36,567 bases of DNA from Flavobacterium sp. (GTDB taxonomy: Bacteria; Bacteroidota; Bacteroidia; Flavobacteriales; Flavobacteriaceae): assembly GCA_003497625.1 (NCBI GenBank), contig DNNO01000046.1, positions 7,169 through 43,735 of the forward strand. Reading direction: 5' to 3'. Positions 16,183 through 25,888 of this stretch are shown here, piece after piece. Below the pieces are notes generated by a model that worked only from the letters and a program-made list of their open reading frames with translations, had not been told where the DNA came from and did no database searches. Every line of letters begins with the position of its first letter. Position 1 is the first letter of the stretch. Position numbers and translations under genes: made by a program.

Positions 16183-18648
16183 ATGCTAGATACTAAAGAT
16201 TTTAATTTTTTCGAATCGCAAAATTCGTTTGATTTCAAGGGATTTCTTTTGAAAATTGTAGGGTATTGGAAATGGTTTGTTTTGTCTTTAATCATCACTT
16301 TTGTTTATGCATACAATGTAAATATTAGAAAGGAAAGCATTTATGGTATGGAATCACTCATAGTAGTGGAAGACCAAAACAATCCTTTTTTTACTTCAAA
16401 TACGAGTTTAGTTTTTAATTGGGGGGGTACTTCAGATAAAGTGCAAACTATTATTACAACCTTGAAATCGCGTTCTCATAACGAAGTGGTGGTAGATAGA
16501 TTGCAATATTATATTAAGTATTTAAAGGAAGGCGAATATTTTTATAAAGACGCCTATGGGGAGGCTCCTTTTTATGTAGAAATCGATAAAACAAATGGGC
16601 AGCTTTTTGGGCAATTGATAAAAATCAAGTTTATTTCCCCTTCTCAGTATAAATTAAGTGTTGATTTTGGTGAAGCAACATCTGCTAAATTAATGAAATA
16701 CTCAGATTTGAGTGTAACACCTGTTAATGTTTCAGGAGGCGAATTTAGTAAGGTTTACAAAATTAATGAATCTGTCGATTTGCCATTTTTGAAATTAAAA
16801 GTAATCATAAAACCAGAGGCATTCGATTTTACAAATCAAGAATATTTCATTCGTTTTGATGATTTTAATAGCACTGTTGCTGCATACAGAGGAATTGACG
16901 TAAGTGCTGATGCAAAAGCACTTTCGGTTGTTCGTTTGCAAATGGAGGGACCTAATAAGTACAGACTTGTTGAGTACTTAAATACTACTGTTGATGTATT
17001 GAGGAAAATTCAGCTAGAAAGTAAAAATCAATTTGCTAATAATACAATTGCTTTCATTGATAGTACTTTGAGAGAAATGGAAGGGCAAATAAAAGAAGCA
17101 GAAAATGAATTAAAAGAGTTTAGAAGAGGTAAAAATATTTTTGAATTGGAAGAAGAAGGTGGTGGCGGACTTTTGAGTGCAAGATTATCAGGGTATGATG
17201 TAGAAAAAGATGCTATTAATAGAAAAATTGCCTACTATAATTTACTGAAAAATTATTTAGAAAAAACTACCGATTATTCAAAGCTTCCAGCACCAACAGT
17301 TGCAGGAATTGATGATCCAAATGTACTTGGAAATGTGGCAAAATTGATTCAATTATCTGCAGAGAGAGCAAATATGTCATATTCTGTAAAAAACAAGAAA
17401 ATGTTTTCTGAGTTTGATGTAGAAATGGAATCAATTAAAAAAGTACTTCTAGAAAATATTGCAAGTGCAAAAAGTGCATTAAATTTAGATGCTTCTCTTA
17501 TCAATAGAAATATAGCAAAGGCAGAAGGGGAAGCCAGTTTGTTGCCAGAAAACAAACAAGAGCATATTAAAATTACTAGAAAGTACAATCTAAAAGACAA
17601 AATATACAGCACCTTTTTAGAAAAAAGAAGCGAAGCAGAAATTGTAAAAGCAGCTAATATTTCGGATATAAATTTTCTAGATCCAGCAAAAGATGTTGGA
17701 GGTGGTTTGAGAGGTCCTAAAACAAGCATCAATTATATCTTGGCTGCGATGTTGGGCTTTTTAATTCCGTTACTTATTGTATTTGTAATTACATTGTTAG
17801 ATAATAGTATTAATACAACTGACGATATTCAAAAATTAACAAATATTCCTTTAATTGGAGTAATTGGAAAGAAAAATACCGACAATAATTTATCAGTTTT
17901 CGAAAAACCAAAATCACCATTAGCGGAATCATTTAGAGCTATTCGTTCTTCGTTGCAGTTTATGTATAAAAAACAACAAAAAGAAGGTTCTAAGATTTTA
18001 ATGGTAACATCTTCAGTCAGTGGTGAAGGAAAAACATTTTGTTCAATCAATTTAGCCACTGTTTTTGCATTAAGCGATAAGAAAACCGTAATTGTAGGTT
18101 TAGATTTAAGAAAGCCAAGAATTTTCGGAGACTTTAATATTGATAATATCACGGGAGTTGTAAATTATCTAATAGGTCAAAAAACAATTGATGAAGTAAT
18201 TCAAAAAACACACATTACTAATTTAGATGTGATTCCTTCCGGACCTATTCCGCCAAATCCTTCTGAATTGTTAATGAGTGAAGCTATGGGTGAAATGATA
18301 GCAGAGCTGAAAACGAAATACGATTATATTGTTTTAGATACACCCCCCGTTGGATTAGTTTCAGATGCTTTAGAATTAGCTCATTTTTGCGATGCAACAT
18401 TATATGTAACACGACAAGGGTATACTAAAAAAGGGATGCTAAGTGTGGTGAATGACAAGCATAAAAGAGGTGAACTACATAATATCAGTATCGTGTTTAA
18501 TGGTTTTCAAAATAAAGCTAAATATGGCTATGGTTATGGATATGGCTATGGTTATGGTTACGGAGCTTATGGTGAAGCTTATCATGATGAGGTACAACCT
18601 AAATCAGGTTGGAGAAAAATATTAGATAAGTTTAAAAAAAATAGCTAA
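16183..18648 (+). CDS. Wzc-like polysaccharide co-polymerase and tyrosine autokinase
   Basis: An 821-residue inner-membrane protein that couples chain-length control to export. A transmembrane helix at about 29-46 opens the Wzz domain. A long coiled-coil periplasmic region follows (about 270-500), then a second helix at about 519-539 after a Gly/Pro motif. The cytoplasmic BY-kinase domain has Walker A SSVSGEGKT (611-618 core), Walker A' VGLDLRKPR (638-646) and Walker B YIVLDTPP (715-722). The C-terminal tail (781-800) is a run of Tyr-Gly repeats with nine tyrosines, the expected autophosphorylation cluster. No Wzb-type phosphatase gene is adjacent. Confidence 0.95.
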   Translation: MLDTKDFNFFESQNSFDFKGFLLKIVGYWKWFVLSLIITFVYAYNVNIRKESIYGMESLIVVEDQNNPFFTSNTSLVFNWGGTSDKVQTIITTLKSRSHNEVVVDRLQYYIKYLKEGEYFYKDAYGEAPFYVEIDKTNGQLFGQLIKIKFISPSQYKLSVDFGEATSAKLMKYSDLSVTPVNVSGGEFSKVYKINESVDLPFLKLKVIIKPEAFDFTNQEYFIRFDDFNSTVAAYRGIDVSADAKALSVVRLQMEGPNKYRLVEYLNTTVDVLRKIQLESKNQFANNTIAFIDSTLREMEGQIKEAENELKEFRRGKNIFELEEEGGGGLLSARLSGYDVEKDAINRKIAYYNLLKNYLEKTTDYSKLPAPTVAGIDDPNVLGNVAKLIQLSAERANMSYSVKNKKMFSEFDVEMESIKKVLLENIASAKSALNLDASLINRNIAKAEGEASLLPENKQEHIKITRKYNLKDKIYSTFLEKRSEAEIVKAANISDINFLDPAKDVGGGLRGPKTSINYILAAMLGFLIPLLIVFVITLLDNSINTTDDIQKLTNIPLIGVIGKKNTDNNLSVFEKPKSPLAESFRAIRSSLQFMYKKQQKEGSKILMVTSSVSGEGKTFCSINLATVFALSDKKTVIVGLDLRKPRIFGDFNIDNITGVVNYLIGQKTIDEVIQKTHITNLDVIPSGPIPPNPSELLMSEAMGEMIAELKTKYDYIVLDTPPVGLVSDALELAHFCDATLYVTRQGYTKKGMLSVVNDKHKRGELHNISIVFNGFQNKAKYGYGYGYGYGYGYGAYGEAYHDEVQPKSGWRKILDKFKKNS

Positions 18649-18668
18649 AATCGGCTTAAGCAAACTAC

Positions 18669-19652
18669 ATGACAAAAATTTCAAATAAAAAGATACTTAT
18701 CACAGGTGGCGCAGGTTTTATCGGTTCTAATTTGTGTGGGTATTTTTTAGAACATAATGAAGTGGTTTGTTTGGATAATTTTTCAACAGGACATCGTCAT
18801 AATATTGAACAATTTCTTTCCAATCCAAATTTTACTTTAATTGAAGGTGATATTAGAAATCTTGAAACTTGTGAAAAAGCGGTTTTAGGAATTGATTTTG
18901 TATTGCATCAAGCGGCTCTCGGAAGTGTACCCCGTTCAATTAATGATCCTATTACGACAAATGAAGTAAATGTTTCTGGTTTTTTGAATATGTTAACAGC
19001 ATCAAGAAATGCTAATGTAAAACGATTCATCTACGCAGCTAGTTCTTCAACTTACGGCGATTCTGAAGCATTACCAAAAGTGGAAGATGTTATTGGAAAA
19101 CCGCTTTCACCTTATGCTGTTACTAAATATGTAAACGAGTTATATGCTGATGTATTTAGTAAAACCTATGGAATGGAAACTATTGGATTGCGATATTTCA
19201 ATGTTTTTGGAAGAAATCAAGACCCAAATGGTGCTTATGCCGCAGTAATTCCTAAATTTGTAGCCCAATTTCTAAATCATGAAAGTCCAGTAATTAATGG
19301 CGATGGAAATTTTTCTCGCGATTTTACTTACATAGATAACGTGATACAAATGAATGAGTTGGCAATGTTGACCGAAAATAAATCGGCAATAAACACGGTT
19401 TATAATACTGCTTTTGGAGAAAGAACCACTTTAAATGAGCTGGTTAATTCTTTAAGAGAGTTTTTATCAACCTATGATAATGAAATAGCTAATGTTCCCA
19501 TTATTTATGGAGAAAATAGAGTAGGAGATATTCCTCACTCATTAGCAAGTATTGAAAAAGCAAAGAAACTACTAAATTACCAACCAAAGTTCTCAATGAG
19601 AGAAGGTTTGAAAGAAGCGGTAAATTGGTATTGGAATAATTTAAAAAAATAA
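18669..19652 (+). CDS. UDP-GlcNAc 4-epimerase (WbpP/TviC-like)
   Basis: A 327-residue extended SDR. The nucleotide-binding GGAGFIG lies at residues 13-19. The catalytic pair Tyr149/Lys153 is in PYAVTK, preceded by AASSSTYGD. The segment [15 protein letters not shown] is characteristic of WbpP/TviC-type enzymes, which convert UDP-GlcNAc to UDP-GalNAc, rather than of galactose-only GalE. A WbpO/TviB-type dehydrogenase two genes downstream (beyond ugd and the four-helix gene) fits as the next enzyme, giving UDP-GalNAcA. Activity on UDP-GlcA or UDP-Glc cannot be excluded from sequence alone. Confidence 0.87.
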   Translation: MTKISNKKILITGGAGFIGSNLCGYFLEHNEVVCLDNFSTGHRHNIEQFLSNPNFTLIEGDIRNLETCEKAVLGIDFVLHQAALGSVPRSINDPITTNEVNVSGFLNMLTASRNANVKRFIYAASSSTYGDSEALPKVEDVIGKPLSPYAVTKYVNELYADVFSKTYGMETIGLRYFNVFGRNQDPNGAYAAVIPKFVAQFLNHESPVINGDGNFSRDFTYIDNVIQMNELAMLTENKSAINTVYNTAFGERTTLNELVNSLREFLSTYDNEIANVPIIYGENRVGDIPHSLASIEKAKKLLNYQPKFSMREGLKEAVNWYWNNLKK

Positions 19653-19661
19653 ATTTATACA

Positions 19662-21053
19662 ATGATTACAAATATCTGTTGTATCGGTGCAGGATATGTT
19701 GGAGGGCCAACAATGGCCATTATTGCTCAAAAATGTCCACACATAAAAGTTACAGTTGTTGACTTAAATGAAAAAAGAATTGCTGCTTGGAATGATGCAG
19801 ATGTGAATAATATTCCTATTTATGAACCTGGATTGAGTGACGTTGTTGCAGAAGCTCGTGGAAGAAATTTATTCTTTTCGACAGAAGTTGACAAAGCGAT
19901 TGATGAAGCGCAAATGATTTTTATTTCTGTAAATACACCAACCAAAACCTACGGAGTAGGAAAAGGAATGGCTGCGGATTTGAAATATATTGAATTGTGT
20001 GCGCGACAAATTGCTCGTGTAGCAAAAAACGATAAAATTGTAGTTGAAAAATCAACTTTGCCAGTAAGAACTGCAAGTGCCATTAAAGATATTTTAGATA
20101 ATACAGGAAATGGAGTTAACTTTCAAATTTTATCTAATCCAGAATTTTTAGCAGAAGGAACAGCAGTTGAAGATTTATTCGCACCAGATAGAGTTTTAAT
20201 TGGTGGTGACACAACCGCTGAAGGTCAAAAAGCAATTCAACAATTGGTTGATGTATATGCAAATTGGGTTCCAAAAGATAAAATATTAACGACTAATGTT
20301 TGGTCTTCAGAATTATCAAAATTAACGGCGAATGCCTTTTTAGCACAACGTGTTTCTTCTATTAATGCCTTGAGCGAATTATGTGAGAAAACAGGTGCTG
20401 ATGTAAATGAGGTAGCAAGAGCTATTGGAATGGATAGTAGAATTGGACCTAAATTCTTAAAAGCATCTGTTGGTTTTGGAGGTTCTTGTTTTCAAAAAGA
20501 CATCTTGAATTTAGTTTACATTGCTAAATCATACGGATTAAATGAAGTGGCCGATTATTGGGAGCAAGTAATCATTATGAACGATCATCAAAAACGTCGT
20601 TTTGCCAAAAATATAATCAAAACCTTATACAATACAGTATCTGGTAAGAAAATAGCATTTTTAGGATGGGCTTTCAAAAAAGATACTAACGATACACGCG
20701 AATCAGCAGCTATTTATGTAGCAGATGATTTGTTAAGTGAACAAGCAACAGTAGTTGTATATGACCCTAAAGTAGGAGAAGAACAAATTCAATTTGATTT
20801 GAATTATTTAGAATCTCGTTCAGAAACAGATAACGCAAAAGGTGTTCAAGTTGTAACAAATGCTTACGATGCATGTAGTAATGCACATGCCATTGCAGTT
20901 TTAACAGAATGGGATGAGTTTAAAACATACGATTGGCAAAAAATATATGACAATATGTTAAAGCCAGCTTTTGTTTTTGATGGAAGAAATATATTGAATA
21001 AAGAAGAGTTAGAAAAAATTGGATTTATTTACCAAGGAATTGGGTCGAGGTAG
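19662..21053 (+). CDS. UDP-glucose 6-dehydrogenase, animal-like type
   Basis: A 463-residue enzyme that oxidises UDP-glucose twice to UDP-glucuronate. It begins [19 protein letters not shown] with the GxGxxG NAD motif and has [34 protein letters not shown] and the catalytic Cys276 in [10 protein letters not shown]. Position 276 and the KTYG insertion follow the animal UGDH pattern more than the short bacterial Ugd pattern. The C-terminus ends oddly in GIGSR followed by TAG, where the G-rich left repeat of the next element begins, so the last residues may have been replaced by repeat sequence. Confidence 0.93.
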   Translation: MITNICCIGAGYVGGPTMAIIAQKCPHIKVTVVDLNEKRIAAWNDADVNNIPIYEPGLSDVVAEARGRNLFFSTEVDKAIDEAQMIFISVNTPTKTYGVGKGMAADLKYIELCARQIARVAKNDKIVVEKSTLPVRTASAIKDILDNTGNGVNFQILSNPEFLAEGTAVEDLFAPDRVLIGGDTTAEGQKAIQQLVDVYANWVPKDKILTTNVWSSELSKLTANAFLAQRVSSINALSELCEKTGADVNEVARAIGMDSRIGPKFLKASVGFGGSCFQKDILNLVYIAKSYGLNEVADYWEQVIIMNDHQKRRFAKNIIKTLYNTVSGKKIAFLGWAFKKDTNDTRESAAIYVADDLLSEQATVVVYDPKVGEEQIQFDLNYLESRSETDNAKGVQVVTNAYDACSNAHAIAVLTEWDEFKTYDWQKIYDNMLKPAFVFDGRNILNKEELEKIGFIYQGIGSR

Positions 21054-21107
21054 TTGAGGTTTAGGGACGAGGAGACGAGTAGACTTTGGGGCTTGGAGAT
21101 AGGGAGT
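21042..21107. repeat. Left G-rich arm of an inverted repeat flanking the four-helix-bundle gene
   Basis: The arm contains GACGAGG (21066-21072), AGACGAG, GGGG (21088-21091) and GATAGGG (21098-21104). In nested order these pair with CCTCGTC (21525-21531), CCCC (21517-21520) and CCCTATC (21509-21515) on the right. The G-rich tract starts at the last codons of the UDP-glucose dehydrogenase gene. Confidence 0.7.
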
Positions 21108-21120
21108 TAAATAATAAGTT

Positions 21121-21495
21121 ATGGCGAAAATTGCTACTCACAAAGATTTAAGAGTTTATCAATCGTCTTTTCGGGCGGCTATGGTTATTTATCAGTTATC
21201 TAAATCCTTTCCTGCGGAAGAAAAATTTTCCTTAACTGATCAAATTAGAAGAAGTTCTCGTTCTGTTTGTGCTAATTTAGCGGAGGCTTTTAGAAAAAGA
21301 CGGTATCCTAAAAACTTTGTTTCCAAGCTTTCTGATTGTGAAGCTGAAGCTGCTGAAACTCATGTTTGGTTGGATTTTGCTCTTGCTTGTGAATATGTTA
21401 CGATTGAAGATTACGAAAAATTATATAAAGAATACGATATGATACTAGGAATGTTAGTGAAGATGATTGTTGAACCTGAAAAATGGAATTTATAA
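21121..21495 (+). CDS. Four-helix-bundle protein (S23 / 23S rRNA intervening-sequence family)
   Basis: A 124-residue all-helical protein of the S23/IVS family. The motifs are [20 protein letters not shown] (helix 1), the hallmark [20 protein letters not shown] leading into ANLAEAF (helix 2), [22 protein letters not shown] (helix 3) and the final helix ending [10 protein letters not shown]. Relatives are encoded inside intervening sequences of 23S rRNA genes; others act as avd proteins in diversity-generating retroelements. No sugar-related function is expected. It sits between two sugar dehydrogenase genes, flanked by nested inverted repeats, and its TAA overlaps the next ATG (TAATG), so it is translationally coupled to the downstream enzyme. 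Confidence 0.93.
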   Translation: MAKIATHKDLRVYQSSFRAAMVIYQLSKSFPAEEKFSLTDQIRRSSRSVCANLAEAFRKRRYPKNFVSKLSDCEAEAAETHVWLDFALACEYVTIEDYEKLYKEYDMILGMLVKMIVEPEKWNL

Positions 21496-22799
21496 TGTCT
21501 CAAAATCACCCTATCACCCCGTCACCTCGTCTGGCTATTATCGGTTTAGGATATGTAGGTTTGCCTTTGGCACGACTTTTTGCTACTAAATATTCAGTCG
21601 TAGGATTTGATATTAATCAACAACGTATTTCTGAATTAAATCAAGGAATTGATGTAACATTAGAAGTGGAAGAAGAGTTATTAAAATCTGCTTTAGTTGA
21701 TAAATCATCAAATGAAATCGGTTTATATTGTTCTAATCAATTAACCGATATTGCGGATTGCAATTATTACATAGTTACGGTTCCAACACCTGTAGATAAA
21801 CATAATAAGCCTGATTTAACGCCTTTATATAAAGCAAGCGAAACCGTTGCTAAAGTGTTAAAAAAAGGTGATGTTGTAATTTATGAATCAACAGTTTATC
21901 CCGGAGTTACTGAAGAAGAATGTGTGCCTGTTTTAGAGAAAATATCAGGATTAAAATTCAACGAAGATTTTTTTGCAGGTTATTCTCCAGAAAGAATTAA
22001 TCCAGGTGATAAAGAACATACCGTTGAAAAAATATTAAAAGTAACCGCTGGTTCTACTCCAGAAATTGGTAAAAAAGTTGACGCTTTATACAATAGTGTT
22101 ATTACTGCAGGAACACATTTAGCTCCAACAATTAAAGTAGCAGAAGCGGCTAAAGTTATCGAAAATTCGCAACGTGATATTAATATTGCTTTTGTGAACG
22201 AATTAGCTAAAATTTTTAATTTATTAGGAATTAATACGCATGATGTTTTAACTGCAGCTGGAACTAAATGGAACTTCTTACCTTTCAAACCAGGTTTGGT
22301 TGGAGGTCATTGTATTGGTGTTGATCCTTATTATTTAGCTCAAAAAGCTTTAGAAGTAGGATATCACCCAGAAATTATTTTAGCGGGTCGTCGTATGAAT
22401 GACAGTATGGGCGAGTATGTAGCTTCGCAAGTAGTGAAGACTTTAATTCGTAAAAACATCAAAGTAAACGGCGCAACTATTTTAATGTTGGGATTTACTT
22501 TTAAAGAAAATTGTCCTGATGTTCGCAATACCAAAATAGTTGATGTTGTTAAATCATTGGAAGAATACAGTACAAAAGTTACGATTTATGATCCTTGGGC
22601 AAATTCAGATGAGGTAAAACATGAATACGGTTTGACCTGTCATGCAACACTTGATTCTGATATTAAATATGATGCGGTTGTATTAGGTGTAGCTCACAAT
22701 GAGTTTAAAATTTTGGATTTGGCTTCGCTGAAAAAAGAAAATGCAGTAGTTTATGATGTAAAAGGAGTTTTGGGAAGTCTTGCAGATGCTAAACTTTAG
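21495..22799 (+). CDS. UDP-N-acetyl-hexosamine 6-dehydrogenase (WbpO/TviB-like)
   Basis: A 434-residue nucleotide-sugar dehydrogenase likely to make UDP-GalNAcA from UDP-GalNAc supplied by the upstream epimerase. After the N-terminal [20 protein letters not shown] motif it has [40 protein letters not shown] and the signature [13 protein letters not shown] with catalytic Cys273. ATG 21495 overlaps the previous stop; an upstream ATG (21483) would add only MEFI. The first residues ([11 protein letters not shown]) are unusual for the family and are encoded by the C-rich right arm of the inverted repeat. Confidence 0.92.
   Translation: MSQNHPITPSPRLAIIGLGYVGLPLARLFATKYSVVGFDINQQRISELNQGIDVTLEVEEELLKSALVDKSSNEIGLYCSNQLTDIADCNYYIVTVPTPVDKHNKPDLTPLYKASETVAKVLKKGDVVIYESTVYPGVTEEECVPVLEKISGLKFNEDFFAGYSPERINPGDKEHTVEKILKVTAGSTPEIGKKVDALYNSVITAGTHLAPTIKVAEAAKVIENSQRDINIAFVNELAKIFNLLGINTHDVLTAAGTKWNFLPFKPGLVGGHCIGVDPYYLAQKALEVGYHPEIILAGRRMNDSMGEYVASQVVKTLIRKNIKVNGATILMLGFTFKENCPDVRNTKIVDVVKSLEEYSTKVTIYDPWANSDEVKHEYGLTCHATLDSDIKYDAVVLGVAHNEFKILDLASLKKENAVVYDVKGVLGSLADAKL
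21506..21534. repeat. Right C-rich arm of the inverted repeat, inside coding sequence
   Basis: This arm encodes about residues 5-13 of the WbpO-like enzyme. Read on the minus strand it gives AGACGAGG, GACGGGG and GATAGGG, mirroring the left arm. Its outer end CCTCGTC pairs with left GACGAGG, and its inner end CCCTATC pairs with left GATAGGG. Confidence 0.7.
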
Positions 22800-22821
22800 G
22801 ATTAAAGTTTATAAATAGATA

Positions 22822-24333
22822 ATGTCCGACCATAAAAAAATAGCTAAAAACGCTTTATTTCTCTACTTCCGTATGTTTTTAACTATGGTTGTTGGATTAT
22901 ATACTTCAAGATTAGTCCTTGAAGCATTAGGGATAATCGATTATGGTATATATGGATTAGTAGGCGGTATTGTAACTCTATTTTCTTTTTTAAATGCTGC
23001 TATGGCATCCTCCACGCAACGCTACTTGTCTTTTGATTTAGGTAAAGGCGATGAGGAACAGTTAAAAAAAACATTTAACGCCACCTTAAATATTCATTTT
23101 TTTGTAGCATTCTTAGTTTTTGTTTTGGCTGAAACTATTGGTTTATGGTTTGTGAATTATAAATTAAATATTCCATTAGAACGAATTAATGCTGCAAACT
23201 GGGTGTATCAGTTTTCTATTTTTACCTTAGTTATCAGTATAATTCAAGTGCCTTATAATGCATTATTATCAGCAAGAGAATATTTTGATGTTTTCGCTAT
23301 TGTTAGTGTTTTACAGACAATATTGAAATTAGTAAGCGTATGGTTATTGTTCTATTTTACTAGTGATAGTTTGGTTACCTATGCGGTTTTAACATTTTTA
23401 GTTTCCTTGATTGTACATTTCTTTTACTACATATACTGCAAAAAACATTTTCCTGAGACTATTTATCAGTTTTACTTTAATAAAACTTATTACAAGGAAC
23501 TTGTAAGCTATACAGGATGGAATATGTTTGGCAATTTGGGCTATTTATCCCAACAACAATTAAGTAATGTTTTATTAAATATTTTTTTTGGTCCAGTTGT
23601 AAATGCAGCTTATGGATTATCTTCTATGATTCAGGGTTTAATTTTAAGTTTTGTAAGTAATTTTCAAATGGCTTTAAATCCACAAATTGTTAAAAATTAT
23701 GCCAAAGAAGATTATAAATCTTATTTGAATTTAATCTATGTGGGTTCTAAATTTTCTTTTTTTGGATTGCTAATAATTTTAGTGCCTATCTATTTTAATC
23801 TCGAATTTTTATTACGATTATGGCTTAATGATTTACCAGAATATACATTAGTTTTTACAAAGTTGTCGTTCCTATATATACTAATTGAATCCATTTCTAA
23901 TATGTTAGATTATGGTGTACAAGCAACTTCTAAAATTAAATTCTTTAAAATAATATTAGGTGTTGTTTTATTCTTATCAGTTCCAATAATTTGGTATCTA
24001 TTTAAGGAATACAAAAATCCATCATTAGTATATGTTGCTTTTATAAGTGTTGCGTTTGTTACTTATTTTATTCGAATTTTATTTTTAGAACAAATAGTAA
24101 ATTTTAAAATATTAGATTTCTTTAAAAAAGTGCTAGTAAGACAGCTATTAGTTTCGTTGATTATATTTATTTACTTTTACTACCTGCCACCAAAAGACAT
24201 AGTAACTTTTTATGAATTAGTAAAGACCTCCTTTTATTACAGTTCTATAGTTTTTATTATAATTTTCTTTTTTGGACTTAGTAAAAATGAAAGAAGCCTA
24301 ATGCTGAGGTATGTTAAAAATAAAATGAAATAG
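22822..24333 (+). CDS. Polysaccharide flippase, Wzx-like (MOP superfamily)
   Basis: A 503-residue, highly hydrophobic protein with about 12-14 transmembrane helices, presumed to flip the undecaprenyl-linked repeat unit across the inner membrane. It opens with KKIAKNALFLYFRMFLTMVVGLYTSR, a typical Wzx/MATE-like first helix, and has LVGGIVTLFSFLNAAM and SSTQRYLSFDLGKGD in the first cytoplasmic loop region. The composition becomes more A/T-rich here than in the dehydrogenase genes, which is common in capsule accessory regions. It begins the block of serotype-type genes. Confidence 0.9.
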   Translation: MSDHKKIAKNALFLYFRMFLTMVVGLYTSRLVLEALGIIDYGIYGLVGGIVTLFSFLNAAMASSTQRYLSFDLGKGDEEQLKKTFNATLNIHFFVAFLVFVLAETIGLWFVNYKLNIPLERINAANWVYQFSIFTLVISIIQVPYNALLSAREYFDVFAIVSVLQTILKLVSVWLLFYFTSDSLVTYAVLTFLVSLIVHFFYYIYCKKHFPETIYQFYFNKTYYKELVSYTGWNMFGNLGYLSQQQLSNVLLNIFFGPVVNAAYGLSSMIQGLILSFVSNFQMALNPQIVKNYAKEDYKSYLNLIYVGSKFSFFGLLIILVPIYFNLEFLLRLWLNDLPEYTLVFTKLSFLYILIESISNMLDYGVQATSKIKFFKIILGVVLFLSVPIIWYLFKEYKNPSLVYVAFISVAFVTYFIRILFLEQIVNFKILDFFKKVLVRQLLVSLIIFIYFYYLPPKDIVTFYELVKTSFYYSSIVFIIIFFFGLSKNERSLMLRYVKNKMK

Positions 24334-24335
24334 GT

Positions 24336-25349
24336 ATGCTAAACTTAAAAATAAATTATTCTTATAAAAAGTTAGATGCTAACTTATGGGATAATTCATC
24401 TAGTGCTACTTATTTTACTTCATCAAATTGGCACGACGTTGTTTTGTCTTTTTATCATGATACTTTTCTAACTAAAAGATTACATAAACCAGTATATTTT
24501 CAAGCAAGTTTTGATGATGGATCATGGATACTTGGCTTTTTTTTTGTTTCAAAAACGATTAAAGGAAAAACAATCACCTTTGGTCATTTATTAGGGCCTT
24601 CTGATTATTATGATTTGCTGTATTCGCCATCAATTACAAATGAGCAATTTCAGGTGTTTTTCAATCAAATTCAGCTTGATTTTAAAACTCGTACTATGCA
24701 ATTTGTACATTTGAAAGCAACTTCCAAATGTTATCAAGCGATAGCTCAATTGCCATTGGTCATTTCTACTCCATTATCCTGCGTAGCTATATCTTTACCT
24801 GAAACGTATGAAGTTTATCATGCATCATTATCTAAAAGTGTTCGCCAAAACATTCGTACTGCGTATAATCGTTTGGAAAAAAGTAATCTTCACGTTCAAT
24901 TAGAAATTTTTGAAAAAAGAGATCATGCCCAAATCAATTGGGAGCAGTTGAAACAACTCTATTCTTCAAGAAATGATTTTAGAAAAGAAAAAAAATATTG
25001 GAAATCCCAATTGTATTTCTGGTTAGATTATGGGTTCCAACACGAAAAAGATATGTTCGATTTTGAAACTATCCAAAAAACCGATTTTACATTAGCGGTA
25101 TTAAAAATTAATCAGGAAATTGCGGCTTATTTTTTTGGATTTAAAATTGAAAAAAATATAGAAATCAACCGTGTCGTTATTAACGACGATTTCAAGTTCT
25201 TTTCGCCCGGTTTACTTTTATTTAATGAATATATTAAAAAGGAGATTTCACAATTAGAAGGTATAGATTTGACTGTTGGTGATGAAAAATATAAGTTTGA
25301 TTTAGGTGGAAAACCACATATTATCTACAATTTAAAAGTATCGATATGA
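24336..25349 (+). CDS. GNAT-fold acyltransferase of the CelD/BcsL (GNAT_6) type
   Basis: A 337-residue protein with no signal peptide. The core SKSVRQNIRTAYNRLEKSN (around residue 165) followed by TLAVLKINQEIAAYFFGFK and the C-terminal GIDLTVGDEKYKFDLGG match the CelD/BcsL-like GNAT_6 family, related to FemAB. Members are often found in polysaccharide loci and are thought to acylate sugars or transfer amino acids, but the substrate here is unknown. It starts 2 nt after the flippase stop and overlaps the next acetyltransferase gene by 4 nt (ATGA). Confidence 0.78.
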   Translation: MLNLKINYSYKKLDANLWDNSSSATYFTSSNWHDVVLSFYHDTFLTKRLHKPVYFQASFDDGSWILGFFFVSKTIKGKTITFGHLLGPSDYYDLLYSPSITNEQFQVFFNQIQLDFKTRTMQFVHLKATSKCYQAIAQLPLVISTPLSCVAISLPETYEVYHASLSKSVRQNIRTAYNRLEKSNLHVQLEIFEKRDHAQINWEQLKQLYSSRNDFRKEKKYWKSQLYFWLDYGFQHEKDMFDFETIQKTDFTLAVLKINQEIAAYFFGFKIEKNIEINRVVINDDFKFFSPGLLLFNEYIKKEISQLEGIDLTVGDEKYKFDLGGKPHIIYNLKVSI

Positions 25350-25888
25350 GAACACTTTATAACAAGATTTTAGGTAAAATTGATTATTTAAAAAGAGCCA
25401 TCTATTTTTTTTATTGGAAAAGTGATGGGAAACAGAATAGTATTGAAAACGATAAATTTATTTTTTTTGAAATAAGTGATGCTTCCCAACTTTTTGATAT
25501 CGATTCCAATAAGCAACAGGAATACAAGAAAAGATTAGAAGATGGTCACGTATTTTGTTGTTTAAAAGCAGGAGATTGCTTGTCTTCTTACGGATGGATT
25601 AATCCAACAAGTTCTCACTTTTTTGGAGAATTAAATTTAAAAACCAATTATCCCAATACGATTGAAGTATTGTATGATTTTTATACTTATGAGGATTATA
25701 GAGGGCAAGGTCTTTATCCATTACTGCTTCAAAAAATTTGTTTGAGGAATAATAAAACCAAAATAGGTTATGCTTTATCTGACAATCTAAGTAGTATGAA
25801 AGGTTTAAAGAAAGCTGATTTTAAATTATTAACAGTAATTAGAGGATATAATAAAGGAAGACTTGAAAGACTTTTAAAAAAAATATGA
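25346..25888 (+). CDS. Small GNAT-family N-acyltransferase
   Basis: A 180-residue protein with a GNAT acetyl-CoA motif: beta-strand EVLYDFYTYEDY followed by RGQGLYPLLL (Arg119-Leu123 forming the pyrophosphate loop). The N-terminal part (about 1-100) is less conserved. It overlaps both neighbours by 4 nt, the larger acyltransferase before it and the YdjC-like deacetylase after it, so the three may modify the same sugar. The acceptor is unknown. Confidence 0.75.
   Translation: MRTLYNKILGKIDYLKRAIYFFYWKSDGKQNSIENDKFIFFEISDASQLFDIDSNKQQEYKKRLEDGHVFCCLKAGDCLSSYGWINPTSSHFFGELNLKTNYPNTIEVLYDFYTYEDYRGQGLYPLLLQKICLRNNKTKIGYALSDNLSSMKGLKKADFKLLTVIRGYNKGRLERLLKKI

Noticed and set aside
18669-19652. dTDP-glucose 4,6-dehydratase or plain GalE
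   Set aside because: The [15 protein letters not shown] segment and the neighbouring WbpO-like gene fit a WbpP/TviC-type UDP-GlcNAc 4-epimerase better.
21121-21495. Four-helix-bundle protein as the avd gene of a diversity-generating retroelement
   Set aside because: No reverse transcriptase and no template/variable repeat pair were seen nearby; the flanking inverted repeats fit an IVS-type element better.
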